From Arthrobacter sp. 260 (lineage in GTDB: Bacteria > Actinomycetota > Actinomycetes > Actinomycetales > Micrococcaceae): a DNA stretch of 64,000 nucleotides. Where the stretch lies: contig NZ_JABFOE010000003.1 in assembly GCF_013116745.1 (NCBI RefSeq), positions 124,001 to 188,000 of the forward strand, written 5' to 3'. The notes under the pieces are model-generated. The model ran no database searches, was not told the origin of the DNA, and saw only the letters and a list, made by a program, of their open reading frames with translations. Both the position numbers and the translations under genes were made by a program. Below are positions 1 through 8,606 of the stretch, in pieces. Numbering within the stretch: position 1 is the first letter of the stretch; every line of letters begins with the position of its first letter.

Positions 1-817
1 GATCGGCGAAGTTCCGAGGGTTGAGCCAGCTGGGCCGCAGCCCGAAGAGGAGATCCTCGGTCGAGGTATTTCCCGAAGCCCCAGGGGCGAAAGGGCACCC
101 TCCCAGTCCGCCGAGCGCTCCATCAATAGTCGTGGCACCGGCATCCAGTGCGGCAACCGCATTCGCAACGCCCATCCCCCAGGTATCGTGCCCATGGAAC
201 ACCACATCACGCCCAGCTGCTGCCGCCCCAACCCTGCTGATCAGGCCATGCACTTGATCCGGTACCGCGTGCCCCAACGTATCGCAGATGACTATGTCGC
301 TGGTACCGGTGCCCCGAGGATCCTCCACAAGTCTCAACACGCGTTCTGGGTCGATGTCCCCTTCGAACGGGCAGGTGAACGACGTTGCCAAACACAATTG
401 GAGAGCTGCACCCGCCTCGCGGGCGTACTCCAGCGCCTGGGGCAGTGCCTCCATTGACGCTTCGGTGGAACGCCCGATATTTGCCTGGTTATGAGCGTCG
501 GACACGCTGAGGCAGTACTGCATGTTTACCGCACCAGCGGCTGCCGCTTTCTGAACATGACGGGGGGTCGCCACCCAAATCCAGCACTTCTTGAGTTCCT
601 CAGGGGTCAGGTTTTCGATCAGCTCAAGGGTGTTGGCCATCGGTGGTACGAGGTCAGGGCGTGCCATCGAGCCGATCTCGATGGCCGGCACTCCTGCCTT
701 GAGCAGGGACCTGACGATCGAGACTTTTCGCTCGGTGGAGAGCAAGCCTCCGGTGAGCTGGAGCCCGTCCCGCAGCGTGACGTCCCTCAGGACGAAATCT
801 TTCGTGGTGGTGTTCAT
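1..817 (-). CDS. HMG-CoA lyase family protein, 3' end cut by window edge
   Basis: Aldolase-type lyase that splits a 3-hydroxy-3-methylacyl-CoA; the family reaction is HMG-CoA to acetyl-CoA plus acetoacetate. Read on the minus strand, about 272 codons are present. Visible motifs are the N-terminal LRDVTLRDGLQ (catalytic Arg and Asp of the TIM barrel), the metal-site FHGHDTWG, and the signature GLGGCPFAPGASGN with the catalytic Cys. The usual length is about 300 residues, so roughly 30 C-terminal residues lie outside the window. The ATG (817-815) overlaps the upstream CoA-transferase stop as ATGA, so the two are translationally coupled. The substrate could be another branched hydroxyacyl-CoA; the family call is firm, the substrate is inferred. 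Confidence 0.85.
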   Translation of the reverse strand, partial: MNTTTKDFVLRDVTLRDGLQLTGGLLSTERKVSIVRSLLKAGVPAIEIGSMARPDLVPPMANTLELIENLTPEELKKCWIWVATPRHVQKAAAAGAVNMQYCLSVSDAHNQANIGRSTEASMEALPQALEYAREAGAALQLCLATSFTCPFEGDIDPERVLRLVEDPRGTGTSDIVICDTLGHAVPDQVHGLISRVGAAAAGRDVVFHGHDTWGMGVANAVAALDAGATTIDGALGGLGGCPFAPGASGNTSTEDLLFGLRPSWLNPRNFAD

Positions 818-2061
818 ACAGATTCCAACTCCATTTTGGCTATCAGCAGGTCGGCCTGCTCGGGTGTCTTCCCCAACACCTTCTCGAAGACGTCTTTCGA
901 GTCTGCGCCAAGGTCCGGGCCGAGGTTTCTGATCGGTAGGGATTTACCGCCGATCACCGGGATTATCCCGGGGAAAGCGACGTCGCTGATGGTTTCGGCC
1001 CCGGTCGATACGTCGAACCGTTGAATCATATTCCGTGCTGCGTACTGATCGTCGACAACAATGTCCGCGGCGGTATAGATAGGTCCGGCAGGAACGCCTG
1101 CCGCGTCGAGAGCGTCCAGAGCCGTGCTCGTGGTCAGGTACTTTGCCCATTCACCGATTGCATCATCAAGTTCGTCGCGTCGTTCCCACCGTTCGGCATT
1201 CGTTTGCAACCCGGGGTCCACCCCCAGGTCGGGCCGACCAATGACCTCCATGTAGCGCTTGAAGATTCCGTCGCCATTGCCAGCGACGACAATGCTGCCG
1301 TCGAGACAGAGATAGGCGTTCGACGGTGCGATCCCCTCCATTCGACCGCCGGTCCGCTCACGCCTGATGCCAAACGCTGAATGATCGGGAATCAGCGACT
1401 CGGTGACCGAAAGCATCGCCTCGTTCAGGGCGACGTCCATCATCCGTTGGCTCAACGGTATTGGTGTTTTGCCACGCTTCGTCTCGCGTTCGAAGAGTGA
1501 CATGACCGAACCGAAAGCTGCGTAGAGTCCGGCGATCGTGTCACCAATGGATACGCCAACCCGAACCGGCGGACGGTCCGGGTCACCGACCAGGTCGCGG
1601 AAACCGCCAAAGGCCTCGGCGACCGCCGCAAAACCTGGCCGCGAAGCCATGGGGCCCGTCTGGCCGAATGCCGAGATACGGGTCAGGATCAGGTCAGGGT
1701 TGGCTTCGTTGAGCACATCGGGGCCAAGCCCCCACTTTTCCATCGTTCCGGGCCTGAAGTTCTCCAGCACAATGTCTGACACCGCAGCCAGTTCCAGCAC
1801 CAGGTCGCGACCTTCGTCAGTGCGTAGATCGAGCACGACGGATCGCTTGTTGCGGTTGATGGTCCGGTAAAGCATCGAGGTATCACCTGCGTAGAGCCGC
1901 CAGTTCCTGAGCTCATCTCCGGTGCGGGGGCGCTCGACCTTGATCACTTCGGCACCGAAGTCGGCCAGCATCCGTCCCGCCGTCGGGGCAGCAATGTAGT
2001 TACCGAGTTCCAGCACACGGACGCCCTTCAACGGGGCGACAGCAGGTTCGTTTGTCATCAT
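814..2061 (-). CDS. CaiB/BaiF family (class III) CoA-transferase
   Basis: Moves CoA between carboxylic acids through an enzyme-bound anhydride. The 415-residue length is typical. The N-terminal GVRVLELGNYIAAPTAGR and LADFGAEVIKVERP are the usual CoA-binding Rossmann-like start, and the expected nucleophilic Asp is D174 in GVSIGDTIAGLY. It sits between a GntP-type permease and an HMG-CoA-lyase-type enzyme on the same strand, 13 nt after the first and overlapping the second by 4 nt. This suggests that it activates an imported hydroxy acid to its CoA ester. An AGGAAGGAA ribosome-binding site precedes two adjacent ATGs; the first was taken. Family certain, substrate unknown. Confidence 0.88.
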   Translation of the reverse strand: MMTNEPAVAPLKGVRVLELGNYIAAPTAGRMLADFGAEVIKVERPRTGDELRNWRLYAGDTSMLYRTINRNKRSVVLDLRTDEGRDLVLELAAVSDIVLENFRPGTMEKWGLGPDVLNEANPDLILTRISAFGQTGPMASRPGFAAVAEAFGGFRDLVGDPDRPPVRVGVSIGDTIAGLYAAFGSVMSLFERETKRGKTPIPLSQRMMDVALNEAMLSVTESLIPDHSAFGIRRERTGGRMEGIAPSNAYLCLDGSIVVAGNGDGIFKRYMEVIGRPDLGVDPGLQTNAERWERRDELDDAIGEWAKYLTTSTALDALDAAGVPAGPIYTAADIVVDDQYAARNMIQRFDVSTGAETISDVAFPGIIPVIGGKSLPIRNLGPDLGADSKDVFEKVLGKTPEQADLLIAKMELESV

Positions 2062-2074
2062 CAGTTGTTCCTTC

Positions 2075-3547
2075 CTAGATGAAGATGCTCAGCACGAGGA
2101 CAAAACCAAGAGCCACAATTGACGCCACGGAGACTCCCAGGGTGCAGCTTTTAAGCGTCCCACGGGTCGTCTGGCCAAGCATCGACTGCAACAGCCAGAA
2201 CGTGTTCGACGTGACATGGACAGCGAACAGGGACCCGGCACCCGCGGCCAGGGCAAGCAGTACGGGGTTGAGCCCGAGCGCCGGAGCGACCGGCGCGAGC
2301 AACCCTGCGGCGGTGATGGCTGAGATTGAGACTGACCCGACAGCAATGTGTAGAACGGCTGCGATGCCCCAGACCACCAAAAGTGGTGCAACGGTTGAGG
2401 CTGCAAAGTAGTCGCCGAGGATCTCGCCCATTCCGCTGGTAGCGACCATCGCAGCCAGTGACCCGCCGGCGCCCGTCAAAACCAGGATCTGACCGGACTC
2501 TTTGAAACCGTTGGCAACCGCGGCCTCTACCCGCTTGGTGCCTATTGTGAGGCGCGCAACGAGACTGGTTCCCAGCAGACCAATCAGCAACGCGACCACG
2601 GGCGTCGACAGCAACACCATGAACTCGGGGGTGTAGCCGGTCATGTTCAGCAGGGCACCGGAAGCGATCAGGACCAGCGACAACAGCATGGGAGCGAACA
2701 TCAGCAGCAGGCCGGGCTCTTTGGCTCCCCTGGTCCCCGCCGTGCGTACATCGTGCGGCAAGAGCCCCACCCGGCTCGACGTCGATGACCTTCCTGCTCC
2801 GGCGCTTCGGACGATCCCGTGGGTATCCGCCGGCCTCCCAGACGCGCTCTCAGAAGCCTCCCCGGATGACGCCGATTCCTGCAGGTGTGATTCTTCCAGT
2901 GGCGGCTCCTCATCCGTTTCGGTGTTCCACAGTCCCCGGTGGATAAGGAAGTTCATGATCATGATCGAAACGATGATGGTGGGAATGATGACCAGCAGAC
3001 CAAAGATCAGCATTTCACCCAGCGGCACCTGGAGCAGCCCTGCGAGTGCCACAGCGGCGACGCCGGGAACCATCAGGACGATGCCACACTCCAGGCTGAT
3101 CGCCAGGGCTGTCGACATTTTGGCGGTGCCGAATTTCCCGAGCTTGGGTGCGATTCTGCGGGCCAGCGGGGCGCTCATCACCAGGAGAACATCAAGGAAG
3201 ATGGACTGCAACATGGTGCCGATGGTCAGCCCAAGCGCGTAGGGCACCCCCTTGGGGCCAAAGACGTGGAGCAGTTTGTCGACGAGCTTCGCGATGGCGC
3301 CCATCTCGTTCAGGATCGCCCCCATCAGCACACCCCAACCGATCAGAAGGCCCACTTCCATCATGATGTCCCCAAAACCGGTCATCACCGTCTCGGTAGT
3401 GGCTGCCGCACCCAATCCCGTCGCAAGCCCCAGCACAATCGCGCCGATGACGAGGGACAGTGCGGGATTGATGCGAAGACGAAGGATCATCACGACGATT
3501 CCGATGATCACCGCCGCGGTGATGCTGAGTAATTGCCAATCTGCCAT
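2075..3547 (-). CDS. GntP-family permease
   Basis: A 490-residue integral membrane protein with about a dozen hydrophobic segments and a charged, Ser/Glu-rich cytoplasmic loop around residues 215-265. The pattern, with MxxGFGDIM near residue 60 and IGWGVLMGAILNEMGA after it, fits the gluconate:H+ symporter (GntP) family, which also carries other small hydroxy acids and dicarboxylates. It is the first gene of a three-gene minus-strand operon with a CoA-transferase and an HMG-CoA-lyase-type enzyme, so the cargo is probably the acid those enzymes use. GGAGG precedes the ATG at a good distance. Confidence 0.8.
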   Translation of the reverse strand: MADWQLLSITAAVIIGIVVMILRLRINPALSLVIGAIVLGLATGLGAAATTETVMTGFGDIMMEVGLLIGWGVLMGAILNEMGAIAKLVDKLLHVFGPKGVPYALGLTIGTMLQSIFLDVLLVMSAPLARRIAPKLGKFGTAKMSTALAISLECGIVLMVPGVAAVALAGLLQVPLGEMLIFGLLVIIPTIIVSIMIMNFLIHRGLWNTETDEEPPLEESHLQESASSGEASESASGRPADTHGIVRSAGAGRSSTSSRVGLLPHDVRTAGTRGAKEPGLLLMFAPMLLSLVLIASGALLNMTGYTPEFMVLLSTPVVALLIGLLGTSLVARLTIGTKRVEAAVANGFKESGQILVLTGAGGSLAAMVATSGMGEILGDYFAASTVAPLLVVWGIAAVLHIAVGSVSISAITAAGLLAPVAPALGLNPVLLALAAGAGSLFAVHVTSNTFWLLQSMLGQTTRGTLKSCTLGVSVASIVALGFVLVLSIFI

Positions 3548-3601
3548 GAGTGATCCTCCATTGGATTCATGATGACGCCGTAAGCTACGTCACATGCCTA
3601 C

Positions 3602-3632
3602 ATTATGAGCACGAACTCACTATGTGAGTCAA
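3602..3632 (-). promoter_or_regulatory. Predicted promoter with inverted-repeat operator for the permease operon
   Basis: On the minus strand TTGACT (3632-3627) and CATAAT (3607-3602) make a sigma-70-like pair with a rather long 19-nt spacer, about 55 nt before the permease start. The repeat ACTCAC-TAT-GTGAGT (3615-3629) overlaps the -35 and spacer, a typical repressor position. No regulator gene for it is visible nearby. Confidence 0.45.
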
Positions 3633-3720
3633 GATGATGAGATTTCTCGATCTTCCCTAGGTACCGCGTCGGTGCGCAACCAGGATGGGAGCCAGAAACC
3701 GCCTGTGGCAGGATGAACCG

Positions 3721-4269
3721 ATGACCACTGGAACTCCGCCGGATACCCCGCAGCGGGTGCTCTTCTATGGCGTCACCGGATCGGGGAAGACCACCGCCGC
3801 ACGCCGTTACGCGAGTGCAACCGGCCTCCCGGAGGTGTCGGCTGACGACCAGATCGGCTGGCTCCCAGCCTGGACGGAGCGGGACCCGACCGAGCAGGCC
3901 CGCCTCGCGGCAACCCTCGCGTCAGGCGAGCGCTGGGTTTTCGATACCGTCTACGCCAAGTGGGCGGACCAGGTGCTGCCCCGGACGGAGTTGGTGGTGG
4001 CCCTGGACTATCCCCGGTGGGTATCACTGTCCCGGCTGGTGCGGCGGACCATGCGGCGGGTGGTGCGCCAGGAAGTGGTCTGCAACGGAAACCGGGAATC
4101 GGCGCGCAAGGCGATCTCACGCGATTCCATCCTTGCCTGGCACTTCAAGAGCTTCCCGCGGAAACGGGCACGTATCCGGCGTCTCATCGAGGACGACTGC
4201 GTGCCGGTGCTCCGCTTCACCCGCCCGCGGGATCTCGACCGCTGGCTCCGAAGCGTTGAGGCCTCCTGA
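3721..4269 (+). CDS. P-loop nucleotide kinase-like protein (adenylate kinase/FlaR type)
   Basis: A small 182-residue ATP-binding protein. Walker A is GVTGSGKTT at residues 17-25. A short GLPEVSADD segment follows, as in the DNA-topology-modulation/adenylate-kinase-like group, then WVFDTVYAKW and a strand ending VVALDYP that may be Walker B. The C-terminal half is strongly basic, with RLVRRTMRRVVRQ, which suits a lid or nucleic-acid contact. An upstream in-frame ATG at 3685 exists, but AGGA lies 8 nt before the ATG at 3721, so the shorter form was chosen. rtcB follows on the same strand after a large palindrome. The substrate cannot be told from sequence. Confidence 0.65.
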   Translation: MTTGTPPDTPQRVLFYGVTGSGKTTAARRYASATGLPEVSADDQIGWLPAWTERDPTEQARLAATLASGERWVFDTVYAKWADQVLPRTELVVALDYPRWVSLSRLVRRTMRRVVRQEVVCNGNRESARKAISRDSILAWHFKSFPRKRARIRRLIEDDCVPVLRFTRPRDLDRWLRSVEAS

Positions 4270-4281
4270 CCTCCTCTACCC

Positions 4282-4323
4282 GGTAACACTAGTGATTGGG
4301 ATATCCCAATCACTAGTGTTACC
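4282..4323. repeat. Perfect 42-bp palindrome just upstream of rtcB
   Basis: Each half reads GGTAACACTAGTGATTGGGAT and its exact complement, with no mismatch and no loop. Three smaller palindromes are nested in it: CACTAGTG at 4287-4294 and 4311-4318, and GGGATATCCC at 4298-4307. The centres of the outer boxes are each 12 bp from the middle. It ends 8 nt before the rtcB ATG. It could be a multi-dimer operator or an RNA hairpin over the rtcB start. No T-run follows, so it is not a classic terminator. Confidence 0.9.
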
Positions 4324-4331
4324 CTCCAATC

Positions 4332-5501
4332 ATGGAAAAGGTGAGCAAGACCTACATCAACTTCGCGAGCGTCCTCGACTCGAAGACCCGCGAGCAGAAC
4401 CTCATGACCTCCGGCATGCCGTTCATCTATCCGCACCTGGCCAGCATGCCGGATGCGCACCTCGGCCTCGGCGCGGCGGTCGGTTCAGTGATCCCAACCA
4501 TCGGAGCCATCATCCCTGCCGCCGTCGGCGTGGACATCGGCTGCGGCATGATCGCCGTCCGGACCCAGTTCACCCACGGAGACCTTAGGACGCTGGACCG
4601 CAGGACACTACGCCAGGCCATCGAGCGCAGCATCCCGCTGTCCGCCGGCAACAACAACACCTCCATCGTGGCGACCGCCGCGCCGCGGATTGCCCAGCTC
4701 AGCGACGAGGCGGACAGGGCGGGGTTTGATCCGGCCAGCTACGTGAAGAAGTGGGCCTTGCAGCTGGGTACCCTCGGGTCGGGGAATCACTTTATCGAGG
4801 TGAGTGTGGACGAGAACGACGATGTCTGGCTGTTCCTGCACAGCGGCTCACGCGGCGTGGGGAACAAGATCGCCCAGCACCACATCCGGGTTGCCCTTGA
4901 GCAGTGCCGGAAAAGGTACATCAAGCTCCCCCACGACGACCTCGCGTACCTGGTGGAGGGTGATCCGGAGTTCCAGGAGTACATTGACCAGCTGCGGTGG
5001 GCCCAGAACTTCGCTCTCCTCAACCGCGAGGAAATGATGGACCGCGTGGTGGCCTGCTTTGCTGCCTGGACGGGTGACGCGGTGCGGGAGCAGGAGCGGA
5101 TCAACTGCCACCACAACTACACCGCCCGGGAGCACCACTACGGCAAGGACGTGTGGCTGAGCCGGAAGGGTGCCATCGAGGCATCCGTCGGTAAGGCCGG
5201 CCTGATTCCGGGGTCGATGGGAACCGCCTCCTACGTCGTGGAGGGGCTGGGCTTTGCGCCGTCGCTGAACTCGGCGCCGCACGGTGCGGGCCGGGAATAC
5301 AGCCGGTCCGCGGCGCGGAAAACGTTCACGCACGCCCAGCTCCGGACCGCCATGTCGGGAATTGAGTACCGCGACACCGATGCGTTCATCGACGAGATCC
5401 CCGCCGCGTACAAGGACATCGATGTGGTGATGGCCGACGCCGTCCAGATGGTCAGGATCCGGCACACGCTGCGCCAGATCGTCAACGTGAAGGGCGATTG
5501 A
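4332..5501 (+). CDS. rtcB: RtcB-family RNA-splicing ligase
   Basis: Joins RNA 3'-phosphate or 2',3'-cyclic phosphate ends to 5'-OH ends, using GTP and Mn2+; family roles are RNA repair and tRNA ligation. The 389-residue protein carries all the hallmark blocks: MPDAHLG, VGVDIGCGM (residues 65-73, metal-binding Asp68 and Cys71), GTLGSGNHFIE (about 146-156), HSGSRGVG, INCHHNYT, and SAPHGAGR, in which His317 is the expected guanylylated residue. The length matches the shorter bacterial RtcB class. No archease or RtcA gene is adjacent. There is no clear Shine-Dalgarno sequence between the palindrome and the ATG, so initiation may be leaderless or structure-controlled. Confidence 0.95.
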   Translation: MEKVSKTYINFASVLDSKTREQNLMTSGMPFIYPHLASMPDAHLGLGAAVGSVIPTIGAIIPAAVGVDIGCGMIAVRTQFTHGDLRTLDRRTLRQAIERSIPLSAGNNNTSIVATAAPRIAQLSDEADRAGFDPASYVKKWALQLGTLGSGNHFIEVSVDENDDVWLFLHSGSRGVGNKIAQHHIRVALEQCRKRYIKLPHDDLAYLVEGDPEFQEYIDQLRWAQNFALLNREEMMDRVVACFAAWTGDAVREQERINCHHNYTAREHHYGKDVWLSRKGAIEASVGKAGLIPGSMGTASYVVEGLGFAPSLNSAPHGAGREYSRSAARKTFTHAQLRTAMSGIEYRDTDAFIDEIPAAYKDIDVVMADAVQMVRIRHTLRQIVNVKGD

Positions 5502-5519
5502 GGACAAAACCCGCCCTCC

Positions 5520-5557
5520 GGGTCAGGATTGCCGCAAGGAACCGGCGATCCTGACCC
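5520..5557. terminator. Hairpin between convergent rtcB and the GH1 gene
   Basis: GGGTCAGGATTGCCG and CGGCGATCCTGACCC form a 15-bp stem with one mismatch and an 8-nt loop. It lies between two converging genes and probably ends both. Only a short T-run (GGGTTTTG on the minus side) follows. Confidence 0.6.
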
Positions 5558-5584
5558 TGGGGACCATTTCTGGACGGGTAGGCG

Positions 5585-6760
5585 CTAGGACGACGCCGGT
5601 GCACCCTCACGGAGGGAGTTCGCCTGCGCCACCCGCCCCAGCCAGCCCAGGCTCGGCTTGGGATGACGCTCGAAAGTGTCGGCGTCCCAGCCGATCAGGC
5701 CGAAGGTGGGTTTGAAGCTGCCCCACTCGTAGTTGTCAAGGGCGCTCCAGTGCAGGTATCCCCGCACCTCGATCCCGTCAGCGATGGTTCGGGAGATCGC
5801 CTCTAGGGCACCGCGGGTGTAGTCGATCCGGCGCGAGTCGTCACCGGTGGCGATGCCGTTCTCGGTGATGTAGATCGGGACACCGTTGCGCTGCCAGGAA
5901 TTACGGATGCCGTCCTCGATTGCGGCCGGGTAATACTCCCAGCCGGTCAGGGTCAGCTCGGCGTCGTCGTCGATCGGCAGTGGACCCTCGGCACCCACCC
6001 TGGTCCGGGTGTACGCCTGCACACCCACCCAGTCATCGCCCGCTGACGCCTCCAGAAACACATGCTCACGGGTTCGGCCGTACTCCTCGGTGACGTCTTC
6101 GGCACCGGGTTCGGCCTGGTATGCCTGGGTTGCCACTGACCAGCCAGCCTGCTTGCCAGCAGCCTGGAGAATATCGACGGCGCGGCGGTGCGCAGCGATC
6201 AGGTTCGCTGTCACGACGGGGTTGCCCTCCGGAAGCCCGACCGAGGGGAAACCCTGCTCCGGGTCGGCCAGCACCGAGACCATGTTCGGCTCGTTGATGG
6301 TGCACACCAGATCGACGCCGTCCAGCACGGGAAGGATATGCCCGACATACCGCGCAAAGCGCTCCACGGAGTCCGGGTCCTTCCACCCGCCGGCCCGGGC
6401 GAACCAGATCGGGTTGGTGAAGTGATGCAGGGTCACCATCGGGGTGAGACCGAGTTCGATGGCGGTCGCCACCATGCGGCGGTAGTGATCCAGTGCGGCG
6501 CGGGAGACGAAGCCCTCCTCGGGTTCGATCCGGGCCCACTCGATGCTGAACCGGTACGAGGTGAGTCCCGCTGCAGCAAGCAGCGACATATCCTCGCGGT
6601 ACCGATGGTAGCTATCCGCGGCGTCACCGCTGGGCGCCTCCACCGGAGCCCCCGGCAGGTGGCCGTGCTCGCGCTGCCACCAATCGGAGTTGACGTTGCC
6701 GCCCTCGATCTGGTGCGCCGCCGTGGACGCACCCCAAAGAAACCCGTTCGGGAAGTTCAT
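5585..6760 (-). CDS. GH1 beta-glucosidase
   Basis: Retaining glycoside hydrolase of family 1 that releases glucose or a related sugar from beta-glucosides. The 391 residues start with FPNGFLWGASTAAHQIEG, the GH1 N-terminal signature. Catalytic residues are visible: acid/base Glu157 in TINEPN and nucleophile Glu300 in ITENG. The late GYLHWSALDNYEWG is the conserved aglycone-side motif. There is no signal peptide, so it acts in the cytoplasm on sugar imported by the ABC system encoded directly upstream (30-nt gap). It is the last gene of the SBP-permease-permease-GH1 operon. At 391 residues it is a little shorter than typical GH1 enzymes (about 440-480). Confidence 0.92.
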   Translation of the reverse strand: MNFPNGFLWGASTAAHQIEGGNVNSDWWQREHGHLPGAPVEAPSGDAADSYHRYREDMSLLAAAGLTSYRFSIEWARIEPEEGFVSRAALDHYRRMVATAIELGLTPMVTLHHFTNPIWFARAGGWKDPDSVERFARYVGHILPVLDGVDLVCTINEPNMVSVLADPEQGFPSVGLPEGNPVVTANLIAAHRRAVDILQAAGKQAGWSVATQAYQAEPGAEDVTEEYGRTREHVFLEASAGDDWVGVQAYTRTRVGAEGPLPIDDDAELTLTGWEYYPAAIEDGIRNSWQRNGVPIYITENGIATGDDSRRIDYTRGALEAISRTIADGIEVRGYLHWSALDNYEWGSFKPTFGLIGWDADTFERHPKPSLGWLGRVAQANSLREGAPASS

Positions 6761-6790
6761 GGTTGACTACTTTCCGCCAGCCGAAGCTGG

Positions 6791-7678
6791 CTATTTGATG
6801 CCTGTCAGCGCGATGCCCTGCACAAAGTACTTCTGCAGCAGGACGAAGATCAGGAGGATGGGCAACACCACCACGACGGCGCCGGCCATCATGAGGCCGT
6901 ACTCGGCGGCGTTCTGGCCCACCGAGTACAACGCCAGCGCAACCGGAAGGGTGTAACGGTCCTCGCTGGTCGCGACCACCAGCGGCCACAGGAAGTTATT
7001 CCACGAAGCGAGGAAGGTCAGGATGGTCAGGGTGGCGACGGCGGGTCCACACAACGGCATGATCACCCGCAGGAAGATCCGCCATTCGCTGGCGCCGTCA
7101 ATGCGCGCCGCCTCGATAAGGTCATCGGGCAGGCTCAGCATGAACTGCCGCATCAGGAAGACACCGAGCGGCGCGATCAGGAAGGGGAGGATGAGTCCCG
7201 GGTAGGAGTTCACCAGGCCCAGGTTCGCGGTGAGCACGAACAAAGGTACAAACGTGACCACCCCCGGCACCATCAGGGTGCCGAGTACCAGCATGAACAG
7301 CACCTTTTTCCCGGCAAAGTCCAGTTTGGCCAGGGCGTATCCCACCATTGACGAGAACACGATGTTGCCCGCGGTGACGAACACCGCCACCACCAGGCTG
7401 TTGGTGAAGAAGGTGGCGAAATCCAGCCGCACAAACAACTCGGTGTAGTTGTCGAGGGTCGGCTCAAGCGGCCAGAAGTTCAACGGATACTGCCGGATCT
7501 CGGCGGTCGTCTTGAAGGACCCGAGGATCATCCAGACGAACGGCATGATCATGGCGATCATGCCCAGCCCCAGGACCACGTACAGCCACAGGCGGGGACG
7601 TTGCTGCATGGGCGTGCGCCGTCGTCGTTCCCGGGGAACCGTAACGACCGGCGGGGCAACTGAAGTGGCCATGGTCAA
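6791..7678 (-). CDS. Carbohydrate ABC transporter permease (MalG type)
   Basis: Inner-membrane subunit of a sugar importer, 295 residues with six hydrophobic segments. The EAA loop that docks the ATPase reads EAARIDGASEWRIF, followed by the conserved PLCGPA. The N-terminus has a basic cytoplasmic tail, then the first segment LWLYVVLGLGMIAMIMPF. Its start overlaps the MalF-type gene by 4 nt. No ATPase gene is in the cluster; actinobacterial sugar importers of this class often borrow a shared MsiK-type ATPase encoded elsewhere. Confidence 0.92.
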   Translation of the reverse strand: MTMATSVAPPVVTVPRERRRRTPMQQRPRLWLYVVLGLGMIAMIMPFVWMILGSFKTTAEIRQYPLNFWPLEPTLDNYTELFVRLDFATFFTNSLVVAVFVTAGNIVFSSMVGYALAKLDFAGKKVLFMLVLGTLMVPGVVTFVPLFVLTANLGLVNSYPGLILPFLIAPLGVFLMRQFMLSLPDDLIEAARIDGASEWRIFLRVIMPLCGPAVATLTILTFLASWNNFLWPLVVATSEDRYTLPVALALYSVGQNAAEYGLMMAGAVVVVLPILLIFVLLQKYFVQGIALTGIK

Positions 7679-8604
7679 TCCTTCTTTCCGAGGAAACGGA
7701 ACTGGATCAGGGAAAGCACAACGATCGCGAGGAACAGGACGTAGCTCGCCGCCGAAGCATAGGAGTAGTTGCCGAAGCCGAACTGATCGTAGGTGTACAT
7801 GGCGGTGGAGAGGGTGGCATCAAGCGGTCCGCCGCCGGTCATCACATAGGGCTCCTCGAAGAACTGTAGGAAGCCGATGCCTGTAATCACTGCTGCGAAC
7901 AGGATGGGTGGACGCATGGCGGGCAGGGTGACGTTCCAGAACCGCTGGACGGCGCTGGCGCCGTCCACCATTGCCGCCTCGTGGTGTTCCCGGGGAACAC
8001 CCTGCAGCCCGGCGAGGAAGATGACCATCAGGGTGCCAATGTTGCGCCAGACCGCCATGAAGATCAGTGAGGGCAACGCCGTCAGTTCGTTCTCGAGCCA
8101 GTTGGGCCCCGTGATACCGAAGACCCCCAGGAAACCGTTCAGAAGGCCGTCCGGCTGCAGGATGAAACGCCACACGATCGCTACCGCAACAATGCTGGTC
8201 ACCACTGGGGCGTAATAGCCCACCCGGAAGAACGTCCGGAACCGGGTGATGCCGTTGTTGAGGGCCAGGGCCACCAGAAGCGCCACCGCCATGGTGAGGG
8301 GAACGCCGACCAGGACGAACACTGCGGTGTTGGCCAGTGACCGCACGAAACGCGAATCATTGAACAACGCGACGTAGTTCTCGAACCCCACGAAGTTCAC
8401 GCCGAACGGGCTGCGCAAATCCCTGGTGGTCAGGTCGGTGAAGCTCATGGCGAGCGAAGCCACGATTGGTCCGGCCATGAAAATCACGAAGAGGATCAGG
8501 AACGGTGCAGCGAAACTCCAGGCGACGACGGTCTGCCTGCTCCGGCGCGAGCGCGGTTTACGCGCCCGCCCCGGAGCAGGCTTTGCCGTGTGGGCGAGTG
8601 CCAC
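7675..8604 (-). CDS. Carbohydrate ABC transporter permease (MalF type)
   Basis: Partner permease of the same importer, 309 residues. After a basic N-terminal tail (KPAPGRARKPRSRRSRQT) come six membrane spans. The EAA loop is EAAMVDGASAVQRFWNVTLP, diagnostic of the sugar-type BPD transporters. It begins 2 nt after the binding-protein stop and overlaps the MalG-type gene by 4 nt, so the three are one transcript. Confidence 0.92.
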   Translation of the reverse strand: MALAHTAKPAPGRARKPRSRRSRQTVVAWSFAAPFLILFVIFMAGPIVASLAMSFTDLTTRDLRSPFGVNFVGFENYVALFNDSRFVRSLANTAVFVLVGVPLTMAVALLVALALNNGITRFRTFFRVGYYAPVVTSIVAVAIVWRFILQPDGLLNGFLGVFGITGPNWLENELTALPSLIFMAVWRNIGTLMVIFLAGLQGVPREHHEAAMVDGASAVQRFWNVTLPAMRPPILFAAVITGIGFLQFFEEPYVMTGGGPLDATLSTAMYTYDQFGFGNYSYASAASYVLFLAIVVLSLIQFRFLGKKD

Positions 8605-8606
8605 TG

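Noticed and set aside
4282-4323. The 42-bp palindrome as a plain terminator of the kinase-like gene
   Set aside because: No U-tract follows on either strand, it has no unpaired loop, and it ends 8 nt before a start codon; a regulatory role fits better.
3767-4588. Open frame of 273 codons crossing the kinase-like gene, the palindrome and rtcB
   Set aside because: Overlaps two real genes in another frame; low-complexity Arg/Pro/Ser composition.
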